In this document: positions 17,850 through 27,347 of the stretch, one piece after another
How positions within the stretch are numbered: position 1 is the stretch's first letter
How the letters are laid out: every line of letters begins with the position of its first letter
From: Rhodospirillales bacterium
GTDB taxonomy: Bacteria > Pseudomonadota > Alphaproteobacteria > Rhodospirillales > Casp-alpha2
NCBI GenBank assembly: GCA_013203595.1
Contig: JABMNT010000200.1
Location: 1 to 49,035 of the forward strand
Reading direction: 5' to 3'
Length of the DNA: 49,035 nucleotides
Program-made: the position numbers and the translations under genes
Notes under the pieces: generated by a model
Database searches by the model: none
What the model was told of the DNA's origin: nothing
What the model saw: the letters and a program-made list of their open reading frames with translations, nothing else

Positions 17850-18452
17850 ATGTTCAGACTTATCGGGCGCCTGTTTAAATTCACCCTGAAAATGACCGTA
17901 CTGGCAGCCGGGGTTGGTGCGATCATTGCCTATGCCAACCTCAGTGATGTGGAGGGCTGGAAGCAGGATGTGCAGGAGCGGGTTGGCAAAATATCCGGGC
18001 GTCGTCTGTCTTTTGATGGTCCCATCGATTTCAAGATCTCCTATCCGCCCAGGATCATTGCCGAAGGCGTGCGCCTGGAAAACGCCAAATGGGGCTCCAA
18101 ACCCGATATGCTGAAGGCCAGGGTGATGATCGCCGAAATTGATTTTTTGCCGTTGCTGTTCGGTGATGTTGCGGTTCCCCGGGTGCAACTGGTCGGTGTC
18201 GATATTCTGGTTGAAACCAAAGGTGGCGGAGTCAGTAACTGGGATGATCTGAACAATTTCGAGACCTCCGCAGGCGGCGCCGCACCGCCCTCCGGGTTTC
18301 CGGTCTTTCCGCCGGTTGTCGGTTCCGGTGGCGTCGGCGTGTCAGGTGGTACCGTGACCGTGGCCAATCTGGTGTCCGGTAGCGTAAATACCTTCACGCT
18401 TCCCGGTGTCGCCATCGATGTTGGTGGTATTGCCGGTCTGCCCTGTTTTTAA
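17850..18452 (+). CDS. AsmA-family protein, apparently truncated
   Basis: 200 residues. An N-terminal membrane anchor (about 8-29) is followed by the AsmA N-terminal domain, with GRRLSFDGPIDFKISYPPRI and the ENAKWGSKPDML block (AsmA motif of the ENAxWG type). Family members usually continue for several hundred residues with a C-terminal domain related to lipid-transfer proteins. Here the frame stops after GIAGLPCF and no remnant of the rest follows before the LysR gene. AAGGAAA lies before ATG 17850. It is probably a 3'-deleted remnant, or an unusually short anchor protein. Confidence 0.7.
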   Translation: MFRLIGRLFKFTLKMTVLAAGVGAIIAYANLSDVEGWKQDVQERVGKISGRRLSFDGPIDFKISYPPRIIAEGVRLENAKWGSKPDMLKARVMIAEIDFLPLLFGDVAVPRVQLVGVDILVETKGGGVSNWDDLNNFETSAGGAAPPSGFPVFPPVVGSGGVGVSGGTVTVANLVSGSVNTFTLPGVAIDVGGIAGLPCF

Positions 18453-18560
18453 TTTATTCCGGCTTGAGCATCTTTATCTGTTGCCTTGAATTTGCTAAAG
18501 TGAGAAAAAAGAACAATACTTATGAAATAATATCACAATTATTTAGCGACGAGGGAATGC

Positions 18561-19466
18561 ATGGATCAGCAGGGGGAAATGGCCGTTTTTGTGCGGGTCG
18601 TCGAACATGAAAGCTTTTCATCCGCAGCACGGGCCTTGAAATTAACACCTTCCGCCGTCAGCAAACTGATTGGTCGCCTTGAAGACCGTCTGGGGGCCAG
18701 GCTCCTGAACCGGACCACCCGCCGGCTCAGCCTGACGGAGGAGGGCCACGCCTTCTACCAGCGCAGCATCCCCATCCTGTCGGCCATTGAAGAAGCGGAA
18801 ACCGCGGTAACCGAATTGCATGCGGAACCGCGCGGATTGCTGAAGGTCAACGCGACAACGGCTTTTGCACAACTGCATATGCAGCCGCTTATTCCCGGAT
18901 TTCTCGCGCGGTATCCGGATTTGCGCGTGCAACTGACCTTGTCGGACAGTCTGGTCAATCTGGTTGAAGAGGAGGTCGATGTCGCTATTCGGATCGCCCA
19001 TCTGCCGGACAGCACGCTGATCGCCCGCAAGCTGGGGCCGGTTCACCGGACCGTGGCCGCGGCACCGTCCTATATCGAAAAATACGGCGCGCCTAAAACC
19101 CCAGAGGATCTGAAAAATCACAATTGCCTGACCCTGAGCTTCGAGACCAGCCTCAACCAGTGGGAATTCAAGGGCAAGGATGGCCCGCAGCGGGTCCGTG
19201 TATCGGGCAATTTCGAGACCAATGTGGCATCGGCCATCTATGATGCCGGTCTGGCCGGTCTGGGCCTGATCAGGGCGGCCGATTTTGTCGTCGGCTCGGA
19301 CATGAAAGACGGCAGACTTATTCCCGTCCTGCAGGATTACGAGATGGTCAACGACGTTAACATTTATGCGGTCTATCCACACAGCAAACATCTGTCGCCG
19401 AAAGTCAGGGCCTTTGTTGATCTGCTGACCGACTCCTTCACCCCGGTGCTGCCCTGGAGCCTGTGA
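18561..19466 (+). CDS. LysR family transcriptional regulator
   Basis: 301 residues, standard LysR length. The N-terminal winged helix reads FSSAARALKLTPSAVSKLIGRLEDRLGARLLNRT-like (about 18-51), followed by the substrate-binding domain with VDVAIRIAHLPDS near 141-153. It resembles the group whose members often regulate a neighbouring oxidoreductase or transporter gene. No obvious divergent target is next to it: upstream is the truncated AsmA gene on the same strand and downstream a convergent Sel1 gene. The AT-rich 108 bp upstream should hold its promoter. A GAGG ribosome-binding site precedes ATG 18561. Confidence 0.93.
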   Translation: MDQQGEMAVFVRVVEHESFSSAARALKLTPSAVSKLIGRLEDRLGARLLNRTTRRLSLTEEGHAFYQRSIPILSAIEEAETAVTELHAEPRGLLKVNATTAFAQLHMQPLIPGFLARYPDLRVQLTLSDSLVNLVEEEVDVAIRIAHLPDSTLIARKLGPVHRTVAAAPSYIEKYGAPKTPEDLKNHNCLTLSFETSLNQWEFKGKDGPQRVRVSGNFETNVASAIYDAGLAGLGLIRAADFVVGSDMKDGRLIPVLQDYEMVNDVNIYAVYPHSKHLSPKVRAFVDLLTDSFTPVLPWSL

Positions 19467-19536
19467 GGGGGCGTCCGCAGGGGGGCGAAATGTCACCCTG
19501 AGGAAGCGGCAGGTGCGCCGATTGAACGATTGTCTC

Positions 19537-19574
19537 AAAAGGGACAGACCGGCGATGCCGCAGGGTCCTTTTTT
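19537..19574 (+). terminator. Probable intrinsic terminator after the LysR gene
   Basis: AAAAGG-GAC pairs with GTCCTTTT with one bulge, around an inner CGGC-GAT-GCCG stem, and ends in a run of six T. It lies 71 bp after the LysR stop. Confidence 0.55.
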
Positions 19575-19657
19575 ATGTGCGGTGCGGTTGAAATTTTATG
19601 GTGGTGAATATGGCAGCAGGTGACCCAAGGGAGACATTCGGCATTCGTTTATAGATT

Positions 19658-20431
19658 TTAGTTCGGATATGGGTGTTCCTGCATCCATTTGTGAGCAAGT
19701 TCCTTTGCGGTTTTTAGTTGAGCGGGTGACATTCCCTCTCTAACTTTTTTTAGTAATCCACCCGCACGTGTATTTGCTTGTGAACTGGCAATTTGCCACC
19801 ACATGGCGGCCAGGACATCATTTTTTGGCAGCCCCTCTCCTTTGTAATGGAGGATACCCAGCAGAATCTGCGAGTCAGATTGTCTTTGATTAGCCGCAAT
19901 TGTAGCCCATTTGACTGCGGCATCGATATCCTTAGGGACTCCTTTTCCGCCGTAGAATGCTTCACCCAGAGTGTTCTGAGCATCAGGGTGGCCCTGTTCA
20001 GCAGCAAGTGTGGTCCATCTAAGGGCTTTTTGGATATCCTGAGGAACGCCTTTCCCATCATTGTGCATTACACCCACATAGACCTGCGCTGAAGTATGCC
20101 CCTGTTCAGCGAGAGGTAGCCATAAACTCAAGGCCCTAGCATAATCACGTTTATAGTATGCATCCAAACCGCGATCAAAATCAGGCTTGATCTTTGGAGA
20201 TCCTATTTCAGAAATAGAAGCTTGTATATCTGGATAATATCTAACGATCATGCCGCCAAAAAGAAGAACACAAACCACCAATAGATGGATCTTACTAGGC
20301 TTTTTTCCTTTCTGTATTGCGGCATACAGAGAAGGTTTATTTATTCGAAGTTCATTCAATTCGTCTTGTTGCTTTTTAGCCACATGAGCAAGGTATTCTT
20401 CTTTTGAAAAATGTCCGCCATTATCGCTCAT
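19658..20431 (-). CDS. Sel1-repeat protein with single membrane anchor
   Basis: 257 residues. A cytoplasmic N-terminus (about 1-48) is followed by one TM segment (IHLLVVCVLLFGGMIVRYYP, about 48-67) and then four Sel1 repeats (AQVYVGVMHNDGKGV, AQNTLGEAFYGGKGV, SQILLGILHYKGEGL). The gene and its 300-bp upstream region are visibly more AT-rich, with different codon use from the GC-rich neighbours, which suggests acquisition from elsewhere. It is convergent with the LysR gene. It probably serves as a periplasmic scaffold; no enzymatic motif is present. Confidence 0.85.
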   Translation of the reverse strand: MSDNGGHFSKEEYLAHVAKKQQDELNELRINKPSLYAAIQKGKKPSKIHLLVVCVLLFGGMIVRYYPDIQASISEIGSPKIKPDFDRGLDAYYKRDYARALSLWLPLAEQGHTSAQVYVGVMHNDGKGVPQDIQKALRWTTLAAEQGHPDAQNTLGEAFYGGKGVPKDIDAAVKWATIAANQRQSDSQILLGILHYKGEGLPKNDVLAAMWWQIASSQANTRAGGLLKKVREGMSPAQLKTAKELAHKWMQEHPYPN

Positions 20432-20791
20432 ATCGCCTCTAAATACTTAATGGTTAAAAATTTTGCAGAGTTCTAAAGTTTAGGACCGTAAACGTGCAAT
20501 ACCAGAACCATCAGAATTTTCCAACCCATGGCCCCTTATGGCCCTTCTCACCCGAAAATCCAGAGCGCGTATGTCGGCGGATATGGGGCCAGGAACAGTC
20601 ATAAGTCTGCGTGACCAGACAACGGTAGGTGTGTCATTTCACCCCCCTCCGCACACGCCCCCATCTAAGCCATGCCAAAGGCGCATGCCTGATCTCCGCA
20701 TTCATATATTGACCCGATATATATCTAACCAATATATATAGAGTAGAATTTGGTCGCTATTGAGCGCCTGTTGGCGCGGGGACACGCATCC
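20432..20791. other. 360-bp intergenic region between divergent Sel1 and PadR genes
   Basis: No gene is supported here; the short open frames lack ribosome-binding sites and family resemblance. The right end holds the PadR promoter at 20704-20740. The left end should hold the promoter of the AT-rich Sel1 gene, but I see no clear hexamers. Confidence 0.5.
20704..20740 (+). promoter_or_regulatory. Sigma-70-like promoter overlapped by an inverted repeat, upstream of padR
   Basis: TTGACC (20709-20714) and TATATA (20733-20738) form a promoter with an 18-bp spacer. The inverted repeat ATATATTG (20704-20711) / CAATATAT (20730-20737) covers both hexamers, so a bound dimer would block RNA polymerase. 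Autoregulation by the PadR protein is the natural reading. Confidence 0.6.
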
Positions 20792-21367
20792 ATGGACGTT
20801 AAAACCTTATGTCTGGGCGCCTTGACGATGGGCGACGCGACCGGTTATGAAATTCGCAAAATGTTTGAAGACGGGCCTTTCGCTCAGTTTTTTGACGCCA
20901 GCTATGGCTCGATCTATCCGGCGCTTGGACACCTGCTGAAAGATGAACTGGTTTCGGTTACCCAGCTCGCCCAGGAAAAACGGCCTGATAAAAAGGTCTA
21001 TAGCCTGACCGCGGCCGGGCTGGCCCATTTCAAAAAGGCCCTGGCGGTGCCGCCGACAAAGGACAAAATCAGATCGGAACATGTGGTCCGCCTGTTTTTT
21101 GCCGACTATATGAGCAAAACGGATCTTATCGCCGTCTACCAGTCTTACCTGACCCATTTCCAGTCCCAGGCGGACCATCTGCGCAGCCTGCAGCCTGAAA
21201 ATACCACCAGTGGCCGCCTGTTCGCGCGCGGGCTGGGGTTGAAATTTTATGACGCCATGGCCGCTTACCTGATCGAAAACCGGGATCAGCTGTTTGAGGA
21301 GCCTGTCTTGGCGGCGGCCGAAACCACCAATGAAACCCCAGACCTGCAGGAATTAGGCAATGACTGA
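20792..21367 (+). CDS. PadR family transcriptional regulator
   Basis: 191 residues from ATG 20792, which has GGGGA 9 bases upstream; an ATG at 20750 is less likely. The PadR winged helix is plain: TLCLGALTMGDATGYEIRKM, then ASYGSIYPALGHLLKDELV and KKVYSLTAAG. A C-terminal helical dimerisation domain (Vir-type) follows. The stop overlaps the start of the membrane-fusion protein by 8 bp, so it is the first gene of the efflux operon and probably its repressor. The promoter in front is overlapped by an inverted repeat. Confidence 0.92.
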   Translation: MDVKTLCLGALTMGDATGYEIRKMFEDGPFAQFFDASYGSIYPALGHLLKDELVSVTQLAQEKRPDKKVYSLTAAGLAHFKKALAVPPTKDKIRSEHVVRLFFADYMSKTDLIAVYQSYLTHFQSQADHLRSLQPENTTSGRLFARGLGLKFYDAMAAYLIENRDQLFEEPVLAAAETTNETPDLQELGND

Positions 21368-22514
21368 GACAAGTCAAACGGTGCGACGATTCAAGTCATC
21401 GCATGTAATTGCGGTGCTTTTGGCGGTCGGCACGACGGCCTGGATCGGCTCGGGCGTGGTCACCGGCGACGAGCCGAAAGAGCGGGACGGCGCAGCTGGC
21501 ATTAGTGAAGAGGCGCCTTTGCCACTGGTCCGGGTTATGCAGTCCGCCGCCCACTCCCGGGCCCGGGAAGTGATTTTATTTGGCCGCACGCAGGCCATAA
21601 ACAAGGCCAATATCGCAGCCGAGATTTCCGGCCGTATCGTCAAGAAATCCGCCAATAAGGGTGATCAGGTAACCGCCGGTCAGGTTTTGTTCCAGTTGTC
21701 CATGGAGGACCGCATGAGCCAGCTGGCGGAAGCCAGTGCCAAGCTCGACTATCAGGATATCGCCTATAAGGCGGCAAAGGAGCTTTCTGAAAAACACTTC
21801 CAGTCGCGGGTCAAACTGGCCCAGGAAAAAGCCAATCTGGAAACCGCAAAGGCGGCCCTGAAGGCGATTGAACTGGAAATCTCGAAAACCACGATCCGCT
21901 CCCCGGTTAATGGCGTCATCAATGCCCTGTCATTGAGTGTTGGTGACTACGTCAAGTCCGGTGATATTGTTGCTGCGGTTGTCGATCTCAGTCCGCTGCG
22001 GATTGTTGGCCAGGTTTCCGAGCGCGACGTCGCGCGTATCCGGGCCAATTCCGCTGCCACCGCGGTGTTGCCGGATGGACGTAAACTGGAAGGGGAAGTC
22101 AGGTTCATATCGCGGGTAGGCTCATCAGCGACGCGGACCTTTGATGTTGATGTGTGGATCGAAAATGAGGCGGGCCTGATCCCGGAAGGACTGACGGCCG
22201 AGCTGCGCCTGCAGGCGGAGAGCGAACGGGCGCATCTGGTGTCGCCGGCGGTTTTGACCCTCGACGGGGACGGCGCCATCGGTGTGAAGTCTGTCAATGA
22301 TGCGCATATCGTGGCCTTCCACCGGGTCAAAATCGTTGCCGATACACCCGCTGGCGTCTGGCTTGGCGGGTTGCCCGAACTGATTACCCTGATAACGGTC
22401 GGCCAGGAGTTTGTCGTGCCGGGCCAGAAAGTGCGGACCGCCACAGAGGCGGAAATTCAGCACGGCGGGGCCATCGACAGGCCGGCGCAGCCGGTGGCCG
22501 GGGATCCGTCGTGA
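21360..22514 (+). CDS. RND efflux periplasmic adaptor (membrane fusion protein, HlyD/AcrA type)
   Basis: 384 residues. The N-terminal membrane anchor is at about 15-34 (HVIAVLLAVGTTAWIGSGVV). The lipoyl half-motif GRIVKKSANKGDQVTAGQVL, a coiled-coil hairpin from about 118 to 165, and the second lipoyl half (IRSPVNGVINALSLSVGDYV) follow in the usual order. It links the inner-membrane pump to an outer-membrane channel; no TolC-like gene is in the window. It overlaps padR by 8 bp and the pump gene by 4 bp (GTGA). Confidence 0.93.
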   Translation: MTETSQTVRRFKSSHVIAVLLAVGTTAWIGSGVVTGDEPKERDGAAGISEEAPLPLVRVMQSAAHSRAREVILFGRTQAINKANIAAEISGRIVKKSANKGDQVTAGQVLFQLSMEDRMSQLAEASAKLDYQDIAYKAAKELSEKHFQSRVKLAQEKANLETAKAALKAIELEISKTTIRSPVNGVINALSLSVGDYVKSGDIVAAVVDLSPLRIVGQVSERDVARIRANSAATAVLPDGRKLEGEVRFISRVGSSATRTFDVDVWIENEAGLIPEGLTAELRLQAESERAHLVSPAVLTLDGDGAIGVKSVNDAHIVAFHRVKIVADTPAGVWLGGLPELITLITVGQEFVVPGQKVRTATEAEIQHGGAIDRPAQPVAGDPS

Positions 22515-25500
22515 ACAGCCTGATCGATGCCGCCATCAGCCATGCACGGACGGTTATTGCATCGCTGGTCCTGATTCTGATTGCCGGAACCCTTGCCTAT
22601 ATAAATATTGCCAAGGAAGCCGAACCGGATATCAACATTCCGATCATCTATGTGTCCATGAACCACGACGGAATTTCTCCCGAGGACGCGGAACGCCTGC
22701 TGATCCGGCCCATGGAGCAGCAACTGCGGACGATCGAGGGGGTCAAGGAAATGCGGGCGTCGGCTTACGAAGGCGGCGCCAACGTCACCCTTGAGTTTGA
22801 AGCGGGGTTTAACGCAGATCAGGCCATGAATGACGTCCGCGAAAAGGTCGATCTGGCAAAACCGGAGCTGCCCGGCGAAAGCGACGAGCCGGAAATTCAT
22901 GAAGTCAATTTCAGCCTGTTTCCGGTCGTTGTTGTTACCCTGTCGGGAGCCATCCCGGAACGAACCCTGTTAAAGATTGCCCGCGAACTGAAGGACCGTA
23001 TTGAGGGGATTCCATCAGTTCTGGAAGTCGCCATCGCCGGTGACCGCGATGAAATGGTCGAAATTCTCATTGATCCCATCAAAATTGAAAGCTATGGCCT
23101 GTCGCCCATCGCCACGGTCGATGCCATTCGCAGTTCCAACCTGCTGGTGGCTGCGGGTGCCCAGGACACCGGGCGCGGCCGCTTCAGTCTGAAGGTTCCG
23201 GGCCTGTTTGAATCGGTGCGCGACATAACCCATATGCCGGTCAAGGTCGACGGCGATGCGGTTGTCACCCTGGGTGATGTCGGCGAGGTTCGCCGGGCGT
23301 TCAAGGATTCGCTCAGCTTTGCCAGGATTGACGGCAAGGCCGCGATCGCGCTGGAGGTTTCGAAACGGTCGGGTGAAAATATCATCGAAACGGTGGCCCA
23401 GGTGCGCGCCATTGTCGATGCGGAACAGGCGATCTGGCCGGCGACCCTGCGTGACCTGATCGCGATTACCTATATCAATGATAAATCCGACAACATTCGT
23501 GAACGGCTGAAGGATCTGCAGAACAACGTGATTACCGCCATCCTGCTGGTCATGATTGTCGTCGTCTGGGCTTTGGGCGTACGTTCGGCGGCATTGGTCG
23601 GCATCGCCATCCCAGGCTCGTTCCTGGCCGGTATTCTGGTGCTGTCGGCAAATGGCTTCACCATTAATATGATTGTTCTGTTTGGCCTGATTCTGGCCGT
23701 TGGCATGCTGGTCGACGGGGCCATTGTGGTGACCGAATATGCGGACCGGAAAATGACCGAAGGTGATAGCCCACGGGCCGCCTATGGGCTGGCCGCAAAA
23801 CGCATGGCATGGCCCATAATCGCCTCGACGGCAACCACGCTTGCGGCGTTTCTGCCGCTGATGTTCTGGCCGGGGGTTGTCGGTGAATTCATGAAATACC
23901 TGCCGATTACACTGGTCGCGACCCTCAGCGCCTCATTGTTCATGGCGCTGATCTTTGTACCGACCCTGGGCAGCGTCTTTGGCAAGGCGGCGGGGACCGC
24001 CGCGCCGGAGACGGTGCACAGCCTTTCCGGTAACGAGCGGGACGGTCTTTTGAACCTGAGCGGGTTTACCGGCGTCTATGTCCGGGCCCTGGCCGCAGTT
24101 CTGCGGCACCCGGCAAAGGTGCTGTTGGTGGCGCTGTGTGTGCTGGTTGCGGTGTTTGTGACCTTTGCCAAGGTTGGCAAGGGCGTCGAGTTCTTTCCTG
24201 ATGTGGAGCCGGAATTTGCCAAACTTCAGGTTAAGGCCCGCGGCAACCTGGCAGTCAGGGAAAAAGACGAACTGATGGCCGAGGTTGAGCAGCGGATTAT
24301 CGCCATGAACCGGGAGCGCCGGGAAATTGAGACCATATATATGCGCGCTGGCGAAGAGCGAAACTCGGGGGAAGCCGAAGATATTATCGGTACCCTGACG
24401 CTGGAATTTGTGAACTGGGACCGCCGCCGCAAGGCGGATGTCATCCTGGCCGAAGCCCGCGAGCGGACCAGGGATCTGGCCGGTATTATTGTTGACCGCC
24501 GGATCGAGCAGGCCGGTCCGCCTGTCGGCAAACCAGTCCAGATCCAGTTGTCTTCGCGTACCCCGGAAGCCATTGCCCCGATGGTCGCGCGGGTCCTCCG
24601 CGGCCTCGAGGAAATCGGCGGATTTACAAACCTCGAAGATAGCCGCCCGTTGCCGGGTATTGACTGGGAACTGAAAACCGATCGGGCTCAGGCCGCCAAG
24701 TTCGGTGCCAGTGTCGATCTGATCGGACGGACCGTGCAACTGGTATCCACAGGGATCAAACTGGGTGAATACCGACCCGACGATTCCGATGACGAACTGG
24801 ACATCCGTGCCCGTTATCCGGAGGCCTACCGAACCCTTGAACAACTGGACAATATCCGCTCCATAACCGCGATCGGCCAGATCCCCTTGAGCAATTTCGT
24901 GACCCGCAATGCCCAGCCCCGTACCGGCAAGCTTTTACGGACCGATGGCAAGCGAACCATGTCGGTCAAGGCGGATGTGGTTGAAGGGCAACTGCCCGAC
25001 AACAAGGTCAAGGAGATTGTCGCCTGGATGAAAACCGCTGATCTCGATCCGCGGGTCCGCATTGATTTCAAGGGCGAGAATGAGGAATAGGCGAAGGCGC
25101 AGCAGTTTTTAGGCAAGGCCTTCGGCATTGCCCTGTTTATCATGGCCGTCATTCTGGTTACCCAGTTCAACAGCTTTTACTCGGCCGGTCTGATCCTGTT
25201 TGCCGTTGTCATGTCGACCGGCGGGGTGTTGATCGGATTGATGATAACCGGCCAGCCCTTTGGGATTGTCATGAACGGCATCAGCGTCATTGCCCTGGCG
25301 GGCATTGTCGTTAACAACAATATCGTGCTGATCGACACCTTTGATCGCCTCAGAGAGACCGAGCCTGACCCGGTGATGGCGATCCTGAAAACCGGCGCTC
25401 AGCGCCTGCGCCCGGTGATGCTGACCACCATTACGACGATTTTGGGGCTTTTGCCGATGGTTGTCGGTGCCAATATTGATTTCGTTGAACGCAGTGTTCT

Positions 25501-25690
25501 CATGGGGGCACCGTCCAGCCAGTGGTGGCAACAACTGTCCACGGCCATCGTCTACGGGCTTGGTTTCGCAACCCTGCTGACATTGCTGATCACACCGGCG
25601 GCATTGATGATAAAAGCCAATATCGGCACCTGGAAAGCCCGGCGCAAGGCCCGCAGATCGGCACAGAAAATAGCCATAAACCCGGCCTGA
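22511..25690 (+). pseudogene. RND efflux pump gene (HAE/AcrB-like) interrupted by an in-frame amber codon
   Basis: The frame from GTG 22511 to TGA 25690 encodes 1059 codons, the right size for an RND pump, but codon 860 (25088-25090) is TAG. Before it lie TM1, the porter domains and TM2-TM7 (TM4 motif VGMLVDGAIVVTE, Asp402-Gly403, DG rather than the DD of AcrB). After it the frame continues AKAQQFLGKAFGIALFIMAV and the remaining TM segments. In RND pumps this junction usually reads E-E-Q-A, so the lost residue is most likely Gln (CAG to TAG). The 859-residue product would lack TM8-TM12 and should not work. The downstream ATG at 25142 has no ribosome-binding site. Either a fresh pseudogene or a gene that needs suppression. 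Confidence 0.85.
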
Positions 25691-25696
25691 ACTGCT

Positions 25697-26482
25697 TTAG
25701 GCGACGGGCCCCTTGGCTTCGCTTTCATACTTGTGATGGAGGCGGTAGCTGAAGGCGAAGGTGCACAGATAGAGCCCCAGGATTGACGACAGGGTCAACC
25801 AGGGCACGCTGACGGAAAACGCCGCAATCAGGGCAACAATCAGCATCGTCGGCAACACGAAATTGCGCGAAATCTTCAGCTTCTTGAACGAAAACGTCGG
25901 CAGGCTGCTGACCAGCAGGCCACCCACCACAAACAGAAAAGCCGAAACCACCCAGGGATCGCGGAACAGCTCGGTTTCAACCTGGAACGACAGGATCAGC
26001 GGCAGCAGCACCAGTCCGGCACCGGCGGGTGCCGGGACACCGGTAAAGAAGTTGGCCTTCCAGGCCGGTGCCTGTTCATCGTCGGAGGTTACATTAAATC
26101 GCGCCAGCCGTAAGCCGCAGCACATGGCGAACAACATCACCAAAATCCAGCCGGTGCGGCCAGCGTCCTGCATCGCCCACAAATACAGAATGAGGGCCGG
26201 AGAAACGCCAAAACAGACAAAATCCGACAGCGAATCAAGTTCCGCGCCAAACCGGCTGGCTCCCTTGAGCAAACGGGCGACCCGGCCATCCATGGTGTCG
26301 AGAACAGCTGCCACGACCAGCGAGAGCACGGCATGTTCCCATCGTTCCAGCAAGGCATAGCGAATGGACGTCAGGCCAGCGGCCAGCGCCAGCAGGGTCA
26401 GGATATTGGGGATCATGCGATTGAACGGAAGCTCCTTCAATCGCTGGCTGCGGTTCTTCTTGGGCTCGGTTTGATCGGTCAT
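25697..26482 (-). CDS. pssA: CDP-diacylglycerol-serine O-phosphatidyltransferase
   Basis: 261 residues, polytopic. The CDP-alcohol phosphatidyltransferase signature DGx2ARx8Gx3Dx3D is complete: Asp65-Gly66, Ala69-Arg70, Gly79, Asp83 and Asp87. It makes phosphatidylserine in the inner membrane. It lies 19 bp after psd on the same strand, the standard alphaproteobacterial psd-pssA pair for phosphatidylethanolamine synthesis. It converges on the efflux pump gene, with 6 bp between stops. Confidence 0.96.
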   Translation of the reverse strand: MTDQTEPKKNRSQRLKELPFNRMIPNILTLLALAAGLTSIRYALLERWEHAVLSLVVAAVLDTMDGRVARLLKGASRFGAELDSLSDFVCFGVSPALILYLWAMQDAGRTGWILVMLFAMCCGLRLARFNVTSDDEQAPAWKANFFTGVPAPAGAGLVLLPLILSFQVETELFRDPWVVSAFLFVVGGLLVSSLPTFSFKKLKISRNFVLPTMLIVALIAAFSVSVPWLTLSSILGLYLCTFAFSYRLHHKYESEAKGPVA

Positions 26483-26501
26483 GTGCTAGATCGCCGACTT
26501 G

Positions 26502-27188
26502 TCATCTGATTTCGCCATCACGCGCCTTCTCCGAAGATTTCAGGTCTGCCAATACGGTCTCGGCGGCAAGCGTTGTCTGACCGACGCAGACCAGGGGCTC
26601 AATACCATCGGGTAAAAACACGTCTACCCGGCTGCCGAACCGGATCATACCAAATCGTTCGCCGGCGCGATAGCTATCTCCGACTTTCGCATGGCAAAGT
26701 ATGCGTCGGGCGACCAGGCCGGCAATCTGCACAAAGCCGATTTCCGTTCCGTCATCGCTGGTCACCTTAAGGCTCATGCGTTCGTTATCAATGCTGGCCT
26801 TGTCGAGCGAGGCATTGAAAAATTTGCCGGGGCGATAGCTGACCTTGGTGATTTTACCATCAATCGGCACCCGGTTCACATGCACATCAAAGACGTTCAT
26901 GAATACGGCAATGCGGGTTCGGGGCGTATCGCCCATCTCCAACTCCGGCGGTGGAACCGCGCGAACCACCGACTGGACAACACCATCGGCGGGGCAAATC
27001 ACCAATCCTTCACGGGTTGGCGTGAAGCGGTCCGGATCGCGAAAAAAGTAGATGCACCACAGGGTCAGCACACAGCCGACCAGGCCGGCGGCAAAATGCC
27101 AGTACCACAGGCCGGCGGCGACGAGCGCGAAAATTGCGATGAACGGCCAACCGGCGCGATTAATGGGGACAAAAACCGTTTTTAACAT
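26502..27188 (-). CDS. psd: Phosphatidylserine decarboxylase proenzyme
   Basis: 228 residues, the short archaeal/alphaproteobacterial type. N-terminal hydrophobic segment (about 14-47), FFRDPDR after it, and the self-cleavage site RFGSRVDV, where Gly185-Ser186 would split to give the pyruvoyl prosthetic group on the alpha chain. It decarboxylates phosphatidylserine to phosphatidylethanolamine. It precedes pssA in the same operon. Confidence 0.96.
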   Translation of the reverse strand: MLKTVFVPINRAGWPFIAIFALVAAGLWYWHFAAGLVGCVLTLWCIYFFRDPDRFTPTREGLVICPADGVVQSVVRAVPPPELEMGDTPRTRIAVFMNVFDVHVNRVPIDGKITKVSYRPGKFFNASLDKASIDNERMSLKVTSDDGTEIGFVQIAGLVARRILCHAKVGDSYRAGERFGMIRFGSRVDVFLPDGIEPLVCVGQTTLAAETVLADLKSSEKARDGEIR

Positions 27189-27347
27189 CAGTGCGTATAC
27201 TCATTTCCAACTGTAAACTTCTGCTTTGTCACACATTCTCGGGTGCTTGTCGATATCTGCTGGACCCGACCGGTTTTTGTGCGGAAAGGCTTCCACAAAA
27301 TTTTCGGGCGTGATAGCTTAACTTTCCGGAAAATCAGGAGACCGTCT

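Noticed and set aside
20538-20741. Short open frame upstream of padR
   Set aside because: It has no ribosome-binding site and runs into the padR promoter; its residues show no pattern.
16840-25690. Genome-wide reassignment of TAG to glutamine
   Set aside because: TAG ends several intact genes in the window (among them the barrel, racemase, DUF2336, soxB, cytochrome c', NHL and cobS genes), so it works as a normal stop.
25142-25690. Separate gene for the C-terminal part of the RND pump
   Set aside because: It is in the same frame as the upstream part, lacks a ribosome-binding site and begins inside a TM segment; it is the tail of the interrupted gene.
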